Shown: positions 24,791 through 32,452 of the stretch, in pieces
How the letters are laid out: every line of letters begins with the position of its first letter
Position numbering within the stretch: the stretch's first letter is position 1
Source of the DNA: CAVZZG01 sp963779685
GTDB taxonomy: Bacteria > Actinomycetota > Thermoleophilia > Gaiellales > F1-60-MAGs149
Direction of reading: 5' to 3'
Length of the DNA stretch: 64,000 nt
NCBI GenBank assembly: GCA_963779685.1
Contig: CAVZZG010000003.1
Location: 2,046,001-2,110,000 of the forward strand
Made by a program: the position numbers and the translations under genes
The notes under the pieces: model-generated
Databases searched by the model: none
Told to the model about the DNA's origin: nothing
What the model saw: only the letters and a program-made list of their open reading frames with translations

Positions 24791-25267
24791 TCAATCGGCG
24801 CCTGAGCGAGAAGAATCGGCGAGCGGCCGACCCCGTCGCCTGACCCGCACACCGCCGACGAGCGCGAAGGTCGTGACGATCGCGCAGGCGGTGGCACCCG
24901 CGGGAATCAGGAAGTCGGCGGCCCCGGGCGAATCCCCGATCGGCCATAGGGCGAGCCACATCGCGATGGGCGCGGTGAGAACGCAGGCCGCTCCGCACGC
25001 TGCGAGTCGCCGCAGCCGCGGCCGTTCGGCAGGGGGCACTGCCCGCGCGGCGACCAGACCCGCCGTGACCGCGAGTAGGACCAGCGCAGGGAGCGTTTCG
25101 ACGGTGAGCACGGCGGCGTCAGCGGCCTCCAGACCACACGTCGTCTCCGGGTCGCAAGGCGCCTGCGGACGGAGCCAGACGATGGACATCCAGGCGGACC
25201 ACGCCACCGCCGTGGCGAGCCCGGCGAAGACGGCTCCCCGCCGCGATATGCCGGGGAAGAGCGCCAT
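24791..25267 (-). CDS. Small membrane protein of unknown function
   Basis: A 158-residue hydrophobic protein with four predicted helices: GAVFAGLATAVAWSAWMSIVW, AAVLTVETLPALVLLAVTAGLVAA, LAACGAACVLTAPIAMWLALW and FLIPAGATACAIVTTFALVGG. Between helices 1 and 2 there is a Cys pair (APCDPETTCG) on what would be the outer face. The C-terminus is basic (VRVRRRGRP), consistent with a cytoplasmic end. I do not recognise the family. The ATG at 25267 is just 3 bases from the stop of the FAD-GcvT gene upstream on the same strand, so it may be the last gene of that operon. Confidence 0.6.
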   Translation of the reverse strand: MALFPGISRRGAVFAGLATAVAWSAWMSIVWLRPQAPCDPETTCGLEAADAAVLTVETLPALVLLAVTAGLVAARAVPPAERPRLRRLAACGAACVLTAPIAMWLALWPIGDSPGAADFLIPAGATACAIVTTFALVGGVRVRRRGRPLADSSRSGAD

Positions 25268-25270
25268 CGG

Positions 25271-27628
25271 CTACGCCGTCACGACGGCCGGCACCAGCTC
25301 GCCGAACAGCTCGACGGCCAGGTCGGCGTCCGGGGCCAGGTCGGTGGGCAGGTACGCGTAGCCGAGATTCGCACCGACGGTGAAGCCGTAGGCGGCGGAG
25401 CGGAGCCGGCTGATGACCTCGCCGCCCGACCAGACCGCCTCGCCGCCGTAGAGGCAGAGGTAGTCGGTGCCGCCGACGGCGAGCGTCCGCAGGCGGCGAG
25501 CCGGCTCGGGGCGGCCGAGCAGGGCGTCGCGGCCGCGGAACGGGCCCTTGTCGAGCGCGACGGCGAAGCCGAGGCCTGCCTCGAATGGCGTGTCGCCGGC
25601 GGTGAGATCGGTGCCGAAGTAGCGGTAGCCCTTCTCCATCCGCAGGCCATCGAGCGAGCGGTAGCCGCAGGCGCGGATGCCGTGCTCCTGCCCGGCCGCC
25701 CACAGCCGGTCCCACACCTGCACCGCCCAGTCCGGCGCGACGTACAGCTCGTAGCCCGGTTCGCCGACGTACGAGATGCGCTGCGCGAGCACCTCGGCGC
25801 CGCCGATGGTGACCGGGCGCGCGGTCCGCAGCGGGAACGGCTCGCGACCGGTGTCGACCATCGCCTCGGCCCGCGGCCCGAACAGGCCGATCACGGCGAG
25901 CTCCTCCGACGCGTCGCGCAGGGTCACCTGCTCGCCATCGCGCACCGACAGGCGCAGCCAGCCAAGGTCGGAGTCGATCACGGCCGCGCCGGTCACGACC
26001 CGGAAGTGGTCGTCGCCCAGGCGGGTGACCGTGACATCGGCGACGATGCCGCCCCGGTCGTCGAGCATCTGCGTGTAGACCACCGAGCCGACCGGCCGGT
26101 CGATGCGGTTGGCGCAGGCCCGGTCGAGCAGGGCGAGCGCGTCGGGCCCGGTCACCTCGATCTTGCCGAACGACGTCATGTCGATGATGCCGACCCGCTC
26201 GCGGAACGCCTCGTGCTCGGCGCGGAGCAGCTCGAACCACGGCGGCCGCTGCCAGCCGAACCCGCGCTGATCGGCGCCCGACCGGCGCCACGGCCGGCCC
26301 GGATCGACGTGGTCGACGCGCTCCCACCCGTTCTTGGAGCCGAACACCCCGCCCAGGTCGCGGAGCCGGTCGTCGAGGGCCGAGCGACGCTGCGGCCGGC
26401 CCCACTCGTCGGTGTCGAGCGGGTAGCGCAGCCGGTAGTAGTAGCGGTAGACCTCGCGGCCGGCCGCGGACTGGAACGCCACGTCCCGGTAGGGGGCGCC
26501 GAACCGCCAGGGACGGTATGCCTGCACGTCCCACTCGGTCTCGCCGGCGGTGATCCACTCGGCCACGGTCTTGCCGATCCCGCCGGCACCGCCGAAGCCG
26601 TTCAGCGAGAGGCCCGCCGCCAGGTGGAAGCCGGGCACGTCGGGCAGCGGCCCGACCAGCGGGTTGCCGTCGGGCGTCATCGCGTCGGGGTGGCAGACGA
26701 GCGCGGCCACGCCGGCATCGCGGAGGAACGGGAAGCGGCGCACGGCGCCGTCCATGAGCAGCGCGAAGCGCTCCTCGTCGGGCGGGAACGAGCGGGCGCC
26801 GTGGTCCCAGGGCGCGCCGTCCTCGAACCGCGCGACGGGATCGGGCTCGTAGCCGCCGAACAGGATCCCGCCGGACTCCGACTTGCCGTAGACGAGGTTG
26901 TCGACGTCCCGGAAGCAGGGCATGTCGCGCTCGACCTCGTGGCCGGCGACGGCCTTGAGCGCGATGTGCTGGTGATCGACCGGGACCGACGGGACGAAGG
27001 CCCCGACCATCGCGCACACGCGCGGTGCCCACATCCCGGCGGCGTTGACGACGACCTCCGTCTCGATCCGCCCCCGGTCGGTGTTCACCGCCCGCACCTC
27101 GCGTCGGGGGCCGAGCTCGATGCCGGTCACCCGGCAATGCGTCTCGATGTCCACGCCCAGCGCGCGGGCGGCGGCGGCCAGCGCGTGGGTCGCCGTGTGG
27201 GGGTCGAGGTGGCCGTCGCCCGGCACCCAGATCGCGCCCTCCAGCGACGCCGGCGACGCGGCCGGCATCAGGCGCACCGCCTCGGCGGCCGACACCAGCT
27301 CCACGTCCAGGCCGATGCCGCGGGCGCGGCTCGCGCCCCGGCGCAGCTCCATCAGGCTCGCAGGGCTCGACGCGATGCGCAGGCCGCCGGTGCGCTCGAA
27401 GACGTCGAGCTCCGTGTACAGGTCGATCGAGTAGCGCCGGAACCGCATCATGGCCGGCGACGGGTTGAACATGGTCACGAGACCCGCCGCGTGACAGGTG
27501 GCGCCGCTCGTCAGCTCGCCCTTCTCGACCAGCACCACATCGCTGAGGCCGGCGCGCGCGAGGTGGTAGGCGACGCTCGCGCCGGTGATCCCGCCGCCGA
27601 TCACGACCACCCTCGCCCGTTCCCGCAC
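25271..27628 (-). CDS. Sarcosine/dimethylglycine dehydrogenase-like FAD-GcvT fusion
   Basis: A 785-residue two-domain enzyme. Residues 7-27 (VVVIGGGITGASVAYHLARAG) form the FAD-binding DAO domain; His46 in SGATCHAAGL is the usual site of covalent flavin attachment in dimethylglycine dehydrogenase. The second half has the GcvT fold (GKIEVTGPDALALLDRACANRID, YVGEPGYELYVAPDWA, GYRSLDGLRMEKGYRYFGTDLT), which in relatives passes the released C1 unit to tetrahydrofolate. It should oxidatively N-demethylate a methylated amino acid or amine. GTG 27628 follows GTAGGAGG, whose TAG is the stop of the upstream M20 gene. Together with the MttB-like protein it points to methylated-amine use. Confidence 0.88.
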   Translation of the reverse strand: MRERARVVVIGGGITGASVAYHLARAGLSDVVLVEKGELTSGATCHAAGLVTMFNPSPAMMRFRRYSIDLYTELDVFERTGGLRIASSPASLMELRRGASRARGIGLDVELVSAAEAVRLMPAASPASLEGAIWVPGDGHLDPHTATHALAAAARALGVDIETHCRVTGIELGPRREVRAVNTDRGRIETEVVVNAAGMWAPRVCAMVGAFVPSVPVDHQHIALKAVAGHEVERDMPCFRDVDNLVYGKSESGGILFGGYEPDPVARFEDGAPWDHGARSFPPDEERFALLMDGAVRRFPFLRDAGVAALVCHPDAMTPDGNPLVGPLPDVPGFHLAAGLSLNGFGGAGGIGKTVAEWITAGETEWDVQAYRPWRFGAPYRDVAFQSAAGREVYRYYYRLRYPLDTDEWGRPQRRSALDDRLRDLGGVFGSKNGWERVDHVDPGRPWRRSGADQRGFGWQRPPWFELLRAEHEAFRERVGIIDMTSFGKIEVTGPDALALLDRACANRIDRPVGSVVYTQMLDDRGGIVADVTVTRLGDDHFRVVTGAAVIDSDLGWLRLSVRDGEQVTLRDASEELAVIGLFGPRAEAMVDTGREPFPLRTARPVTIGGAEVLAQRISYVGEPGYELYVAPDWAVQVWDRLWAAGQEHGIRACGYRSLDGLRMEKGYRYFGTDLTAGDTPFEAGLGFAVALDKGPFRGRDALLGRPEPARRLRTLAVGGTDYLCLYGGEAVWSGGEVISRLRSAAYGFTVGANLGYAYLPTDLAPDADLAVELFGELVPAVVTA

Positions 27629-27636
27629 CGCGCCTC

Positions 27637-28770
27637 CTACCGACCTGGGCCAGCAGCGTAGAAGATCGTCCCGGCGACGAGCGCGGCGCGCTCGAAGATC
27701 GAATCGATCACCACCCGCTCGTCCGTGGCGTGCGCCCCCCGGCCGTCCGGACCGAGCCCGTCCACCACGGCGGCGCCGGCCGCGGCGGCGAGGTTGGCCT
27801 CGCTGCCACCGCCCGCCTCGCCCTCGCCGATCTCGAGACCGAGGTCGCGCCCGGCTCGCGCCACGGTGGCGGCCAGCGAGGCGGAGGCCGTGGTGCGCTC
27901 CATCGGCGGCCGGTGGATCTCGGCGGCGACCGCGATGGAGCACCCGGCGACGGATGGCTCGATCGCCGCGAGCCGATCGAGCACGCGCTGGATCTCCCCC
28001 TCCGTCCAGCCGCGCACGTCGAGCACGATCTCGCCCGCCGCGGCGACCACGTTGCGCACCTCGCCGGAGCGCAGGACGCCGACGTTGACCGTCGTGCCGA
28101 CTGCCGGGTCGGCGAGCCGGGCCGCGGCCAATGCCACGTGGGCGCACTCGACGGCGGCGCTCGCTCCCCGGTGCGGCTCGACGCCGGCGTGGGCGGCGCG
28201 GCCCGTGACCGCCACCCGTGCCTCCGCGATGCCCTTGCGCCGGGTCTTGAGCGCACCGCCCATGAGGCACGGCTCGAGCACGAGGACGCCGGCGGCCTCG
28301 GTCGCGAGCCGGCCCAGCCGCTCGCGCGTGCACGGGTTCCCTATCTCCTCGTCCGGGGTCAGCGAGATCGTGAACGGGACGTCGGGCGCCAGTTCGCGCA
28401 CTGCCTGGACGGCGGCCATGGCGGTGATGATGCCCGCCTTCATGTCGAACACGCCCGGCCCCCACGCCCACCCGTCCTCGACCCGGAACGGACGGGCGGC
28501 GACGCTCCCGACGGGCCACACGGTGTCGTAGTGGCAGAGCAGCAGCACGCCGCCCTGGCCGCGCGCGAATGCCAGGTGCGTACCGCTCGCATGGTCGGTG
28601 CGGACGACCTCGTCGCCGATCTCGCCGAACCAGCCGGCGAGCAGGTCTCGGCCCGCGGCGAGCGCATCGACGTCCCGCGACGGCGTCTCGCAGGCGACCA
28701 GCGCCGAGAGCCGTTCGATGAGCTCATCGCCGCACCCGCGGATGTACGCGTGCGCGTCGCGGGCGATCAC
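27637..28770 (-). CDS. M20 family metallopeptidase (carboxypeptidase G2-like)
   Basis: A 377-residue di-zinc M20 hydrolase that would cut an amide bond, often releasing a C-terminal amino acid. Zinc-site motifs: LLLCHYDTVWPVG (His, Asp pair near residues 83-85), GPGVFDMKAG (bridging Asp), SLTPDEEIGN (catalytic base Glu and ligand Glu) and GRGAHATDERV near the C-terminus. The dimerisation lid runs from GRAAHAGVEPHRG to CSIAVAAE. GTG at 28770 overlaps the stop of the rhodanese-MBL gene by four bases (GTGA). Substrate may be an N-acyl or gamma-glutamyl derivative, which would link it to the GS-like ligases elsewhere in the window, but this is speculative. Confidence 0.85.
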   Translation of the reverse strand: MIARDAHAYIRGCGDELIERLSALVACETPSRDVDALAAGRDLLAGWFGEIGDEVVRTDHASGTHLAFARGQGGVLLLCHYDTVWPVGSVAARPFRVEDGWAWGPGVFDMKAGIITAMAAVQAVRELAPDVPFTISLTPDEEIGNPCTRERLGRLATEAAGVLVLEPCLMGGALKTRRKGIAEARVAVTGRAAHAGVEPHRGASAAVECAHVALAAARLADPAVGTTVNVGVLRSGEVRNVVAAAGEIVLDVRGWTEGEIQRVLDRLAAIEPSVAGCSIAVAAEIHRPPMERTTASASLAATVARAGRDLGLEIGEGEAGGGSEANLAAAAGAAVVDGLGPDGRGAHATDERVVIDSIFERAALVAGTIFYAAGPGR

Positions 28771-29912
28771 GCGGCCGACGAGTCCCAGCTCTTGCGGGCA
28801 GCGCAGTTGTTGGCGCCCACCTCCAGGCGGGCGGCGTCCGCGTCGAGCGGACGCTGACCGAGGTTGACGGCGATGATCTCGAGGTAGTTGCGCGGACGCG
28901 GCGGCATGTCGGCCAGCACCCGCTCGACGAAGGCCGCCTCGGCCATCTGCAGCTCGGGCACGGCCTGCCACACCTGCTCGAGCGTGGGCGCGATCGGCCC
29001 GTCGAGACGGCCGCCGGCGTAGTGGCACGGCAGCAGCAGGATCTCGCCCGGCAGCTCGCCGACCCGCTCCTCGATCGTCGCGTACAGGAGGCGCGCGGCG
29101 TCGCCGGCACCGGCGTCGCCGACCTCCAGGTCGGGCCGGGCGACGGAGTCGGCGAACAGCGCATCGCCGCCGATCAGCGCCGCGCCATCGACCAGGAGCC
29201 CGGTCATGTCGGTGGTGTGCCCCGGGAGTGCGAGCACCTCGACGCGGGCCGTGCCGACCTCCAGGCGATCGCCATCGCTGATCGGCGCGACCGCATAGGC
29301 GAGGCCGCGCGCGAGCGCGCGGTCCGAGAGGTGGAGGGCCGCGCCCGTCCGGGCCGCGAGGTCACGGCCGCCCGAGAGATGGTCAGCGTGGACGTGGGTG
29401 TCGACGACGTGGGCGATGCGCACGCCGAGCACGGATGCGCGGCGGAGATACGGCTCGGGATCGGGTGCCGGATCGACGACGAGGGCCTCTCCGGCCGAGG
29501 CGACCAGGTAGGACAGGCACCCGCGGGCCTCGCGCCGGAACTGGGCGACCGTCGTCCCCGACGGCAGGGAGATGGTCGCGTCGACCAGCACCCGCGACCA
29601 CGCGATCATGCCGCCCGTGACATTCCGGAGGTCGGGCAGCCGCCCGGCGAGCAGCCGGACGACGCGTGCGGAGGCGTTGCCCGCGGCGCAGATCACGCGC
29701 ACCGGCTGTCCGTCGCCGATCGCGCCGGCGGCCGCGGCGGGGTCCTCCGCGATCGAGTATTCCGGGAGGTTCAGGAGCCGCACCCCCGGTCCGGTGACGT
29801 GCCAGGCTGCGAAGCTCGCCGGATCGCGGGTGTCGACGACCGTGACCGGATCCCCGCGCCTCAGCTCGTGCTCGAGCTCTGCCGCGCTGATCTCGGAGAC
29901 CGGTCCGGTCAT
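28767..29912 (-). CDS. Rhodanese-metallo-beta-lactamase fusion (persulfide dioxygenase-like)
   Basis: A 381-residue fusion in the order rhodanese then MBL. The rhodanese domain (residues ~1-110) has active-site Cys75 in VICAAGNAS. The MBL domain has THVHADHLSGG (His173, His175, Asp177, His178), LPGHTTDMTG and LLPCHYAGG, resembling ETHE1 persulfide dioxygenases, which oxidise glutathione or other low-molecular-weight persulfides to sulfite. A separate DUF-like tail (APTLEQVWQAVPELQMAEAAFVERVLADMPPRPRNY) follows. No RBS is seen; TATCGT ends 7 bases before the ATG at 29912, so a leaderless message is likely. It heads an operon with the M20 peptidase and the FAD-GcvT enzyme. A link of sulfur handling to methylated-amine oxidation is not obvious. 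Confidence 0.82.
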   Translation of the reverse strand: MTGPVSEISAAELEHELRRGDPVTVVDTRDPASFAAWHVTGPGVRLLNLPEYSIAEDPAAAAGAIGDGQPVRVICAAGNASARVVRLLAGRLPDLRNVTGGMIAWSRVLVDATISLPSGTTVAQFRREARGCLSYLVASAGEALVVDPAPDPEPYLRRASVLGVRIAHVVDTHVHADHLSGGRDLAARTGAALHLSDRALARGLAYAVAPISDGDRLEVGTARVEVLALPGHTTDMTGLLVDGAALIGGDALFADSVARPDLEVGDAGAGDAARLLYATIEERVGELPGEILLLPCHYAGGRLDGPIAPTLEQVWQAVPELQMAEAAFVERVLADMPPRPRNYLEIIAVNLGQRPLDADAARLEVGANNCAARKSWDSSAA

Positions 29913-30016
29913 GCCGTCAACGATACCGCGTCGGATCGCGGCCAACGAATCAGCCACGACCTCCGCCCCAGACCGGGACCGGCGGGCCGGCGGCGTCGGC
30001 TAGGCTTGCCCGCCAG
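29913..30016. promoter_or_regulatory. Divergent promoter region between rhodanese-MBL and VIT1-like genes
   Basis: The 104-base gap holds TATCGT on the minus strand, 7 bases before ATG 29912, and TAGGCT on the plus strand, 10 bases before ATG 30017. Neither start has a Shine-Dalgarno match. No inverted repeat strong enough to call an operator was seen. Confidence 0.45.
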
Positions 30017-30754
30017 ATGGACGCCCGCGAGCAAGCCGAGATCCACATCCACGACCACGCCCTCGGCGAGGCCGAACGGATCGCGAAGATGTCGCGGGTC
30101 CGCGAGTTCGTGCTCGGCGCGCAGGACGGCCTGCTCGTGCCGCTCGGGGTCGTCACCGGCATGGCGGCCGCGAACCCGAGCAGGACGCTGGTGATCGTCG
30201 CCGGCCTGGCCGAGGCCGTCGCCGGAGCGGTCGCGATGGGCAGCGGGTCGTACCTCGCCAGCGAGGCGGAGGAGAAGCTCTACGCCTCCGAGATCGAGCT
30301 CGAGCGGCAGGAGGTCGTGGACGAGCCGGAGCGGGAGATCCTCGAGCTCGCGATCATCCTCGAGCAGGAGGGCCTTCCAGCCGAGAGCGCCGACCAGGTC
30401 GCCCGCGGCCTCGCGGCGAACCCGAACGTGTTCCTGCGCACCAAGATCCAGAAGGAGCTCGGGCTGTCGCCCGACTCCGGCGGCGCGGCACTGGGCGACG
30501 CGCTCGTGGTCGGCCTCACGTACCTCGGCGCCGCTCTGATCCCGCTGTGGCCCTACCTCGTGTTCCCGCTCTCCACGGCGCTCATCGTCAGCCTCGTCTG
30601 CACGCTGGTGGCGCTGTTCGCGCTCGGCGTCGCCAAGGGCCGGGTGGCGCGCATGGCGGTCCTGCGGTCTGGCGTCCAGGTCGCGGTCGTCGGCACCATC
30701 TCGGCCGGACTCGGGTTCGCCGTGGGCCACATCGTCTCGTCGGTCGCGGGGTAG
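30017..30754 (+). CDS. VIT1/CCC1-family metal transporter
   Basis: A 245-residue membrane protein of the vacuolar-iron-transporter family, which moves Fe2+ or Mn2+ across membranes. SRVREFVLGAQDGLLVPLGVVTGMAAAN is the family signature in helix 1; later helices are VIVAGLAEAVAGAVAMGSGSYLA, GDALVVGLTYLGAALIPLWPYLVF, ALIVSLVCTLVALFALGVA and AVVGTISAGLGFAVGHIV. A Glu-rich cytoplasmic helix (EAEEKLYASEIELERQEVVDEPEREILELAIILEQEG) is the metal-binding domain. The N-terminus (EQAEIHIHDHALGE) is His-rich. It is probably a detoxification exporter; the pairing with a copper/manganese/iron-using enzyme set nearby may be coincidence. Confidence 0.85.
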   Translation: MDAREQAEIHIHDHALGEAERIAKMSRVREFVLGAQDGLLVPLGVVTGMAAANPSRTLVIVAGLAEAVAGAVAMGSGSYLASEAEEKLYASEIELERQEVVDEPEREILELAIILEQEGLPAESADQVARGLAANPNVFLRTKIQKELGLSPDSGGAALGDALVVGLTYLGAALIPLWPYLVFPLSTALIVSLVCTLVALFALGVAKGRVARMAVLRSGVQVAVVGTISAGLGFAVGHIVSSVAG

Positions 30755-30864
30755 CCGGCGGGTCTTGCGCGCTGGCCGTGCGGGAGCCGTGCGCCGTTGC
30801 ACGATCGTTACGCGCCGGGGCGCACCGCAAGCGGGCCGTTAGATGCTCGGCGTAAGCTTCGGGT

Positions 30865-31518
30865 ATGGACACGCAGCTCCCGCAGTCAGAGCGGATGTGG
30901 CAGGTGCTCGAGCGCATGGCCGCGGCGATCTGGGTGCTCGTCATCCTGCTCGTCACGCTGCTCGCTCTGCGCGGCAGCGTGAGCGCGGAGACGATCGGGC
31001 TGGCGCTGATCATCCCGCCGCTGGTGGCCGCCCTCTCGGGCCGGGCCGTCGCGCTCGGCATGGCCGTGATCTGCGCCGTGCTCTACAACGTGCTGTTCAT
31101 CCCGCCGTACTACTCGCTCACCATCGACACCAGCGCCGGCGTGACCGCGCTCGTCGTCTACACGGTGGTCGCGCTGGCCGTCGCGGTGATCGCGGGCCGC
31201 CTCCGGCAGGCACGCGACCACGAGGAGCGTCGCGTTCGCCGTCGCGAGGAGCTGCTGACGATCGCCGTGCGGTTGCTGCGGGGCGAGGACGCGGCGGTCG
31301 TGCTCGGCGACCGCGTCGCGCCGCTCGCCGAGGCGGTGGGCGTGCCGCTCCGCATCGAAACACGCCCGGACGGTGTCGTCGCCTGCATCCCGCAGAGCGC
31401 GACCGACGTCGACCAGACCGCGACCCTCGAGGAGCTCGCACGGCTCATCGCCGCGGGCACGGACGCGCCGGCCGACGACCCCGGGCCCGCCGAGTCCGTG
31501 TTCTGGGACGTCGGCTAG
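30865..31518 (+). CDS. DUF4118 (KdpD-like) membrane protein
   Basis: A 217-residue protein with the four-helix DUF4118 domain found in the KdpD sensor kinase: WVLVILLVTLLALRG, IGLALIIPPLVAALSG, AVALGMAVICAVLYNVLFIPPYYSLTI and TALVVYTVVALAVAVIAGRL. NVLFIPPYYSLTI is the DUF4118 hallmark (usually FNFFFxPPxxTF). No histidine-kinase domain follows; the C-terminal ~100 residues form a small soluble domain (LLTIAVRLLRGEDAAVVLGDRVAPLAEAVGV) of unknown role. It may be a stand-alone sensor or modulator. TAAGCT ends 6 bases before the ATG, a leaderless-type signal. It ends 1 base from the convergent luciferase-like gene. Confidence 0.78.
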   Translation: MDTQLPQSERMWQVLERMAAAIWVLVILLVTLLALRGSVSAETIGLALIIPPLVAALSGRAVALGMAVICAVLYNVLFIPPYYSLTIDTSAGVTALVVYTVVALAVAVIAGRLRQARDHEERRVRRREELLTIAVRLLRGEDAAVVLGDRVAPLAEAVGVPLRIETRPDGVVACIPQSATDVDQTATLEELARLIAAGTDAPADDPGPAESVFWDVG

Positions 31519-31519
31519 C

Positions 31520-32452
31520 CTAGATGAGGGTCTCGGCGAGCAGGCCGATCGAGTCGAGCTCGCCGTGGTCGACGTGCTGCAGGAAGAAGCGCTCGATACC
31601 GGCCGCGCGGTAGGCCTCGACCTGCTCCTGCACGCGATCGGGCGTGCCGGCGATCCAGTTCGCCTCCTCCTCGGCCGGCACCGCCGCAGGATCCTCGCCG
31701 GCCAGCCGGCACACGCGGTCGCGCCGGGCGCGGTAGCCGGCCTCGTCGGCGCCGATCACGCACCGGGTCATGAGGCTCATCCGCAGCGAGGCAGGATCGC
31801 GGCCCACGGCCTCGCAGGCGGCGTCGAGCCGGCCGCGCGCGGCGAGGCACTCGGCCGGGCCGGCGTCGACCATGTTGTACTCGTCGGCGAAGCGCGCGGC
31901 CAGCGCGGCGGTGCGCGGCTTCGCACTGCCGCCGAGGATCAGCGGGAGGTGGGCCTGCACCGGCAGCGGCAGCAGCCGGCACCGTTCGAGCGCGTAGTGC
32001 GCTCCGTGGAAGGTGAGCTCCTCGCCGGCGAACAGGCGGGTGACGATCTCGCACTGCTCGCCGAGCATGCCGATGCGGTCGCCAAGTGGCGGGAACGGAA
32101 ACCCGAACGCCTCGTGCTCGCGCTCGTGCCAGCCGGCGCCGAGGCCGAGCTCGACCCGGCCGGCTGCGACGTGGTCGGCCGTCACGGCGAGCTTCGCGAT
32201 GACCGCCGGGAGGCGATACGTGACGGGCGAGACCATGGTGCCGAGCCTGATCCGCGAGGTGCGGGCCGCCAGCGCGCAGAGCACACCCCAGACGTCGAGG
32301 GCGTCGCGGCCCTCCTGGTCGAAGGCCGAGCCGTAGTGATCGGAGGTGAACAGGCCCTCGAAGCCGGTTCGCTCACACGCCTCGGCGAGCGCGAGCCACT
32401 GGTCGAGGGTCACCCCCTCCTGGCCTTCGATCATCAGGCAGAACATCCCCAT
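31520..32452 (-). CDS. LLM class F420/FMN-dependent oxidoreductase, last gene of the E2-E1-Hyu operon
   Basis: A 310-residue luciferase-like TIM-barrel oxidoreductase. GFEGLFTSDHYG and RIRLGTMVSPVTYRLPAVIAKLAVTADHVAAGRVELGLGAGWHEREHEAFG match F420-dependent members. ATG 32452 overlaps the HyuB stop by one base (TGATG); the preceding GTG 32455 would give one more residue. As the last gene of a seven-gene string it is presumably part of the same catabolic route; oxygenation or dehydrogenation of a heterocycle that HyuAB then opens would be a logical role, but there is no direct evidence. Confidence 0.82.
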   Translation of the reverse strand: MGMFCLMIEGQEGVTLDQWLALAEACERTGFEGLFTSDHYGSAFDQEGRDALDVWGVLCALAARTSRIRLGTMVSPVTYRLPAVIAKLAVTADHVAAGRVELGLGAGWHEREHEAFGFPFPPLGDRIGMLGEQCEIVTRLFAGEELTFHGAHYALERCRLLPLPVQAHLPLILGGSAKPRTAALAARFADEYNMVDAGPAECLAARGRLDAACEAVGRDPASLRMSLMTRCVIGADEAGYRARRDRVCRLAGEDPAAVPAEEEANWIAGTPDRVQEQVEAYRAAGIERFFLQHVDHGELDSIGLLAETLI

